From positions 708,258,885 to 708,322,884 of the forward strand of contig CM068367.1 in assembly GCA_034769895.1 (NCBI GenBank): DNA of 64,000 bases. Direction: 5' to 3'. Positions within the stretch are counted from its first letter, which is position 1. Each line of letters begins with the position of its first letter. The notes below the pieces were generated by a model that worked only from the letters and a program-made list of their open reading frames with translations, was not told the DNA's origin and did no database searches. The position numbers were made by a program, and so were the translations under genes. This stretch comes from Magicicada septendecula (taxonomy: Eukaryota; Arthropoda; Insecta; Hemiptera; Cicadidae). This document shows positions 56,933 through 64,000 of the stretch, in pieces.

Positions 56933-59900
56933 ACCTGTAACCAACTACCATCTACTAGAAATAATACACATTTTATTATTTAAACGCAAGGCATTCATTG
57001 AATTTATTTAATATTTATGGATCACTATGGTCTCCAAAACATGAATTGACAATCGATTACTTCACAAATCACAGCGTTACTTCGATCTTAAGTTTACTAC
57101 CATATAACACATAACAAATGTTTTTTATTACAGTTTTAATAAAGAAAAAGAAATAATTAATTAATTTCCCAGGGTTATTTAAGGTTCTTTGAACTTTGAG
57201 GAAGTCAGAAATGCATATGGGTCTGTATCAAACTTTACATTAATTATTTTAAAATTTGTACAATCTGTATCATTCAGTTGATTTTTTAACCGCTAGAGCG
57301 CAAACTACGTTTCTTCACTGACACAACGAGCACTAAAATTAATGGCGTCTGTAATGTTATTAGCAAAGCCACATTTTTCTGTTTTTTGGTTAATTAAAAT
57401 AAAGTTTATGTTCACCTTGTTTTCAGATGGATTTAAAAAGATGGTGCTGTTTCTAGTGTTCTAGATTTATAGTTGAGGTGTAATTTAGTTAAATTTTAAA
57501 AGGAAGCGATCTCACCCAATGGTTTTCAATGATGACGTCTTGATTGAGAGGTGGTTAGCCGGATTTATTGGTTGTTCATCAATTTTCTGGTGTGAATTAG
57601 TTTATTTCAATGGACATCTCTGATGTAGTGTCTAGTGCTGACTCGTTTTCTTAATTTAGGAGTGGTTTATTCCGAATACTCTTTTAAATTTATAAAATTT
57701 TATAGGACATTACACTTTTCATCTTCTCATATTGAATTCCATTAAACAATCAATCAATTTCTTGTTAGCTAGTTACTCCTAGTAACCAAGAAGTTGATGG
57801 TTTTTTATTGGCTACCCTAGGTACCGTTTTAGGTACTATTTATTTTCTTCTTTTAAAAAAATTACTCCTTTACAAATCTTAGTTACGATTAATTTTAATT
57901 TATATAAGATTTTTCTTCATGGATTTATTTAAGCTTGGCTGTTGGAATTTTATAATTTAATGATTTTTTAATTGAGTTTATTTATTACTTATAATGTGGT
58001 CCATGTATTCTTACTCTAGAATACTTTATTTTCCCTTCCATCTTTTAAGTATAGTTTTAATTGGCCTTTATCAGTTTAATATAACCCTGGATTATTTTAT
58101 ATCTAAACAAAATAATTATAGTAAACAAAAATATTAATTCTAGTTATAATGCCTTTGTGGCCTACACAATACAAAACTACAACAACTTGTCAATATTATC
58201 ATAGTCTATTGCTATAACACTGCTTTTTTTTCATCTTCAGCACAAATTTGTGAGATGCTCTTTTTAAATGTTTGACACTTTCACCTATCATACTATGTTC
58301 CACTTTGTACACTGCACTTTTATGATTACATTTAGTATTGTTTTCAATGGTTACAGTGTTTTTAGAGTACAAAGGTTCTCATAGTTTGATACATAATCCC
58401 CATTTCTGACTTTTAAAATGGGTGATTACTGGTTTTTTTCTCTTGTGGTTATATTAATCCTCCTTTATTTATTTATCATTATTGGGCAGGAGTTATGTAA
58501 CGCTACATAAAGCCCCCCCACTAGAACAGATTTATTTTTTATTTCTTCTTAAAAATTAATTGTTTGATTCCTAATTCTTTGGCTTCTTTCATCTTTCTTT
58601 ATTATATCTCTTTATTTCTGCTTGATTATATTCATCTTTTATTTGGTTAATGGTAATAGACTTGATTTCATACTCAACTCTCTCTCTCTTGGAGGTAAAT
58701 TCATTAATGATATGATTTCTTGGGGTGGTGGTCTTTCAAACATTACTACATGAGGATTGGTCACAATAATCAGTAAAACCTTGTTTTAACACTCTCATAT
58801 TTCTATTTACTTCAATAAATGTGCTTTCTCAATTGAGCTTCTGTCTGCTATCTTCCTTCTGTTTTCTGCCTTCATACTTCTGGAATCTGATATTAATCTT
58901 CTCAGCTGTTTTATTAACCCTTAAATATTCAATTTCCCTAACATTTTTTCCCTATCCTGTGGGGTGGTTCAGTTCGGGTGGCCACTTTTGGGTCCATTAC
59001 TCCGCTGTCCATCCTTACACCTTCTGAGACCAGAGGGACGTACCGTCTGCTCAGGAAAATGATTGCTGGAACATTTCTACAGTCAATTCATTATATTAAA
59101 AAAAACTTACAAGTAGTCGATTGACGGCTAATACTAAACACTTTTGGGATTCTTCACGCTGTTGCTGTTTGCATTTAATTATATATTTCTTTTTCTTCTT
59201 GATGCCTTCTTATTTTTCAGTAACTAATTTCAGATAACATTATTGATAGGCATTATTTTAAAATCCTTTTGACTTTCCTTCTTATGACAGATGTTCTTCG
59301 TATCATTTCTTCCTTTACCATTTTCAACTCCGAGAAATTCTAAATTGTAGCTGTATTAATTATTATCATTCTTTAGCTTCATTGTAATTCTAGTCATTAA
59401 ATTATTCGTGGTTCTTCTTATTTTCCCTTCTTATCTGAGCACCTTACCATTAATTGTTTTTATATTTTTTTCTTCTCGTTCCCATTATAATATTATTTTT
59501 TCTCTTATTTCATTTTAAATCAGTTATTTATAATTAATTTATATAATCTGTTCTTACATTCTCTTGGCGGTTTGTTGTTTATCTTAAATTATATCGTTTC
59601 AAAATATTTTGAGTAAGTTGTCCTTACATGCTTTTTGAATTTTGGGCTTTTATTATATTTTATTTGGTTCCTTCTTTCCAATGGGTTGCTTGGTTGGTAT
59701 ACAGAAAATCAGTCCCCTTTTTCTGGTTGATTATTATTTGGTTTAACCATGGTCCATAAACTCAGTTACTCCTATTCCTCGGATTACTGGGGTATTCGGA
59801 ATTACTTCTCTCCTTGATAATCTCCTTATCATCCGGCTCTCCCATTTTGCTGCTATGACACCTTCATTTAAGTACCGGTTTCCCGTCATAGTTCGTTCCT

Positions 59901-61317
59901 TTTTAACTAACAGGTATTGTACCTCCTCTAACATAACATAGTCACTCATATTTAATACCATTTCATTCCCTTTTACCTCTGGATTATTTACCAAATATTT
60001 GAATGTTATATTCCGTCTTGAAGATATGACTGATATCGTCTGATATACTTCAATCGTTGACATATTTAATTGAGATCTATCCTTAATTAACTCCCTTTGT
60101 TCGTTAATTGGAAGGTTAAATACATTAATTAATCCACCCTTCCTCCTCATCTCCAATTCTTCTCTTGTATTTATTATTTTCTTTCTACATATTTTTCTTA
60201 TTTTCTTGGTCTCCTTTTCCAGGTATTTATTATCCTCTTTGCTGTTGTTATTTTTATCTCAGTTAATATTACACCTTGGTATTCTCTAATTTCTATTTCC
60301 TTTCTGCTCTCTTCTGTATTCGGACTTACTTTAATACCTTCGGAAGTGCTGTCTAGTGTTTCATTCAAATTCTTGAAACCACTGTCCATTGTTTCCTCTA
60401 ACTTTCTGAAACTTTCATCCATTTGTTTCATTAATTTTTCATGGTGTCTCTGGTTATCTTCTGTTATTTTGTTATTCCCTTCCAGTATAATTCTCAACAT
60501 CTCCTGCATGCTCGTGTCTTCTTTTTGGGCGGATTTATCGGTTGGTCCCCTTGGGCATCCTCTTCAATTATTTCCTTTTCCGTGTCCATAACTACTTCGG
60601 TTTCTTCTTTATCGCCTGTCTGTTGTTCCATTTCACTGTCCGTGACTACTTCTATTTCTTGTTCCTGTCCACCTTCTTCCTTCTCCGTGTCTTCTGCCCT
60701 CTTCTTCGACCTGCCTCTGGTATTATGCATTTCTTGTCTTCTCATAGTTGCCGACAAAAATTAGGTTTTTCGTTATATTAACTTGCGTATATCTCAAAAT
60801 TCCTTCCTAATTCAAGCCCCACGTTGGGCACCATTTGTAACGTCTCGCGAGTAACCTCTTCCATTTATACATTTCTCGAGTATCTAATGAAAATCTATTT
60901 TTTATTTGCCCCACGTTATTAGCGTCATTTGTAACGTCTCGCGAGTAAATTGTGAATCATGTCTATTTAATACTCTTCGAAACTCTCGCCTAATTAATAG
61001 TTACAAAGTTTTTATCTGTTGGTGTAATATGCCTTCAAAATCGAGTGTGTGTGATTATGAAAGTATTTTGAATGATTTTCTTAAATTTGTTTGTATTAAA
61101 TCAATACCGTTGTTTGAAAATAGGTAGGAGAGAGAGTAAAGAGAGTCAAAGAGAATTACTCACTTTGTATACAATCGAGTATTTTAAATTTTTTCCGCTC
61201 GTGGCATCAGCTGTTTTCTCCTTTTACGAACCCATTTGAGGTTAAATTACTTTTGTAGTACGTAATAATTTCTTGATGACCGGACTGATTCCCTTTCTCT
61301 TCTCGATTTTTCATATT
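56933..61317 (-). repeat. Tandem unit 6 (4,385 bp)
   Basis: Close to unit 5 (shares the shortening near 57833 and the GGCATTCATTG variant at its start with unit 7), but has TTATTAACCC near 58912 like units 1, 2 and 7, not TTATTATACC as in 3-5. Confidence 0.92.
59743..60745 (-). pseudogene. Gag-like gene of the tandem unit, unit 6
   Basis: Shares the one-base loss of unit 5 (near 60538), but the second block (60156-59743, 137 codons) is open. The coiled-coil block is at 60509-60198. Confidence 0.42.
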
Positions 61318-64000
61318 ACCTGTAACCAACTACCATCTACTAGAAATAATACACATTTTATTATTTAAACGCAAGGCATTCATTGAATTTATTTAATATT
61401 TACGGATCACTATGGTCTCCAAAACATGAATTGACAATCGATTACTTCACAAATCACAGCGTTACTTCGATCTTAAATTTACTAACATATAACACATAAC
61501 AAATGTTTTTTATTACAGTTTTAATAAAGGAAAAGAAATAATTAATTAATTTCCCAGGATTATTTAAGGTTCTTTGAACTTAGAGGAAGTCAGAAATGCA
61601 TATGGATCTGTATCACACTTTACATTAATTATTTTAAAATTTGTACAATCTGTATCATTCAGTTGATTTTTTGACTGGTAGAGCGCAAACTACGTTTCTT
61701 CACTGACACAACGAGCACTAAAATTAATGGCGTCTGTAATGTTATTAGCAAAGCCACATTTTTCTGTTTTTTGGTTAATTAAAATAAAGTTTATGTTCAC
61801 CTTGTTTTCAGATGGATTTAAAGAGATGGTGCTGTTTCTAGTGTTCTAGATTTATAGTTGAGGTGTAATTGAGTTAAATTTTAAAAGGAAGCGATCTCAC
61901 CCAATGGTTTTCAATGATGACGTCTTGATTGAGAGGTGGTTAGCCGGATTTATTGGTTGTTCATCAATTTTCTGGTGTGAATTAGTTTATTTCAATGGAC
62001 ATCTCTGATGTAGTGTCTAGTGCTGACTCGTTTTCTTAATTTAGGAGTGGTTTATTCCGAATACTCTTTTAAATTTATAAAATTTTATAGGACATTACAC
62101 TTTTCATCTTCTCATATTGAATTCCATTAAACAATCAATCAATTTCTTGTTAGCTAGTTACTCCTAGTAACCAAGAAGTTGATGGTTTTTTATTGGCTAC
62201 CCTAGGTACCGTTTTAGGTACTATTTATTTTCTTCTTTTAAAAAAAATACTCCTTTACAAATCTTAGTTATGATTAATTTTAATTTATATAAGATTTTTC
62301 TTCATGGATTTATTTAAGCTTGGCTGTTGGCATTTTATAATTTAATGATTTTTTAATTGAGTTTATTTATTACTTATAATGTGGTCCATGTATTCTTACT
62401 CTATAATACTTTATTTTCCCTTCCATCTTTTAAGTATAGTTTTAATTGGCCTTTATCAATTTAATATAACCCTGGATTATTTTATATCTAAAGAAAATAA
62501 TTATAGTAAACAAAAATATTAATTCTAGTTATAATGCCTTCGTGGCCTACACAATACAAAACTACAACAACTTGTCAATAGTATCATAGTCTATTGCTAT
62601 AATACTGCTTTTTTTTCATCTTCAGCACAAATTTGTGAGATGCTCTTTTTAAATGTTTGACACTTTCACCTATCATACTATGTTCCACTTTGTACACTGC
62701 ACTTTTATGATTAAATTTAGTATTGTTTTCAATGGTTCCAGTGTTTTTAGAGTACAAAGGTTATCACAGTTTGATACATAATCCCCATTTCTGACTTTTA
62801 AAATGGGTTTACTGGTTTTTTTTCTCTTGTGGTTATATTAATCCTCCTTTATTTATTTATCATTATTGGGCAGGAGTTATGTAACGCTACATAAAGCCCC
62901 CCTACTAGAACAGATTTATTTTTTATTTCTTCTTAAAAATTAATTGTTTGATTCCTAATTCTTTGGCTTCTTTCATCATTCTTCATTATATCTCTTTATT
63001 TCTGCTTGATTATATTCATCTTTTATTTGGTTACTAGTAATAGACTTGATTTCATACTCAACTCTCTCTCTCTTGGAGGCAAATTCATTAAAGATATGAT
63101 TTCTCGGGGTGGTGGTCTTTCAAACATTACTAGATAAGGATTGGTCACAATAATCAGTAAAACCTTGTTTTAACACTCTCATATTTCTATTTACTTCTAT
63201 AAATGTGCTTTCTCAATTGAGCTTCTGTCTGCTATCTTCCTTCTGTTTTCTGCCTTCATACTTCTGGAATCTGATATTAATCTTCTCAGCTGTTTTATTA
63301 ACCCTTAAATATTCAATTTCCCTAACATTTTTTCCCTATCCTGTGGGGTGGTTCAGTTCAGGTGGCCACTTTTGGGTCCATTACTCCGCTGTCCATCCTT
63401 ACACCTTCTGAGACCAGAGGGACGTACCGTCTGCTCAGGAAAATGATTGCTGGAACATTTCTACAGTCAATTCATTATATTAAAAAAACTTACACGTAGT
63501 CGATTTCGGCTAATACTAAACACTTTTGGGATTCTTCACGCTGTTGCTGTTTGCATTTAATTATATATTTCTTTTTCTTCTTGATTCCTTCTTATTTTTC
63601 AGTAACTAATTTCAGATAACATTATTGATAGGCATTATTTTAAAATCCTTTGACTTTCCTTCTTATGACAGATGTTCTTCGTATCATTTCTTCCTTTACC
63701 ATTTTCAACTCCGAGAAATTCTAAATTGTTGCTGTATTAATTATTATCATTCTTTAGCTTCATTGTAATTCTAGTCATTAAATTATTCGTGGTTCTTCTT
63801 ATTTTCACTTCTTATCTGAGCACCTTATCATTGTTGTTTATCTTAAATTATATCGTTTCGAAATATTTTGAGTAAGTTGTCCTTACATGCTTTTTGAATT
63901 TTGGGCTTTTATTATATTTTATTTGGTTCCTTCTTTCCAATGGATTGCTTGGTCGGTATACAGAAAATCAGTCCCCTTTTTCTGGTTGATTATTATTTGG
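61318..64000 (-). repeat. Tandem unit 7, cut by the window edge
   Basis: First 2,683 bases of another unit, so the array goes on to the right. It has a private deletion of ~120 bases near 63826 (CTTATCATTGTTGTTTATC). The gag-like part would lie past the edge. Confidence 0.9.

Noticed and set aside
1-64000. tRNA, rRNA, ribosome binding sites, operons, riboswitches
   Set aside because: None seen; the sequence is a eukaryotic repeat region where bacterial-type signals do not apply.

Overview
The window is eukaryotic and almost certainly from an insect genome. It has no bacterial-type genes and a low GC content. Everything recognisable is transposable-element DNA: an errantivirus-like Ty3/Gypsy provirus with an envelope gene, two Helitron copies, a BEL/Pao retrotransposon, a gag-only LTR element and a long tandem array. 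I cannot name the species, and I see no convincing host gene, tRNA or rRNA.

Layout. (1) 1-6564, plus strand: the 3' part of an errantivirus-like provirus, with pol open to the left edge, then env, a polypurine tract and the 3' LTR. (2) 6565-7163: AT-rich filler. (3) 7164-28998, block A, minus strand: a Helitron that has lost its 3' end (7164-13393), a gag-only LTR element (13394-15369), unidentified DNA, a complete BEL/Pao element (17214-24174) with a 5-bp target-site duplication, and tandem unit 1 (24604-28998). (4) 28999-43769, block B: the same block again without the BEL. Its Helitron (29327-35401) has both termini and sits inside the 3' LTR of the gag-only element; unit 2 of the array follows. 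(5) 43770-64000: units 3-7 of a head-to-tail array with a period of about 4.39 kb, running off the right edge. Each complete unit carries a broken gag-like reading frame beside a primer-binding-site-like motif.

History read from nesting. The gag-only LTR element came first, and the Helitron jumped into its 3' LTR. The whole block was then duplicated; both copies share the same two Helitron frameshifts and the same gag stop codon. The BEL then inserted into copy A only, and copy B still shows the exact empty site. Copy B's Helitron separately lost its Walker A region and gained a stop codon. The 4.39-kb unit without the intervening block appears to have arisen at an ATATT microhomology and then multiplied, with local exchange between units.

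Functional state. The errantiviral pol and env frames are open as far as visible. The BEL has near-identical LTRs and one long open frame, but its reverse transcriptase domain is missing. Both Helitrons, the gag-only element and every array unit are coding-defective. The most unusual items are the LTR-element-derived tandem array, the RT-less but otherwise open BEL, and the dated, nested block duplication.
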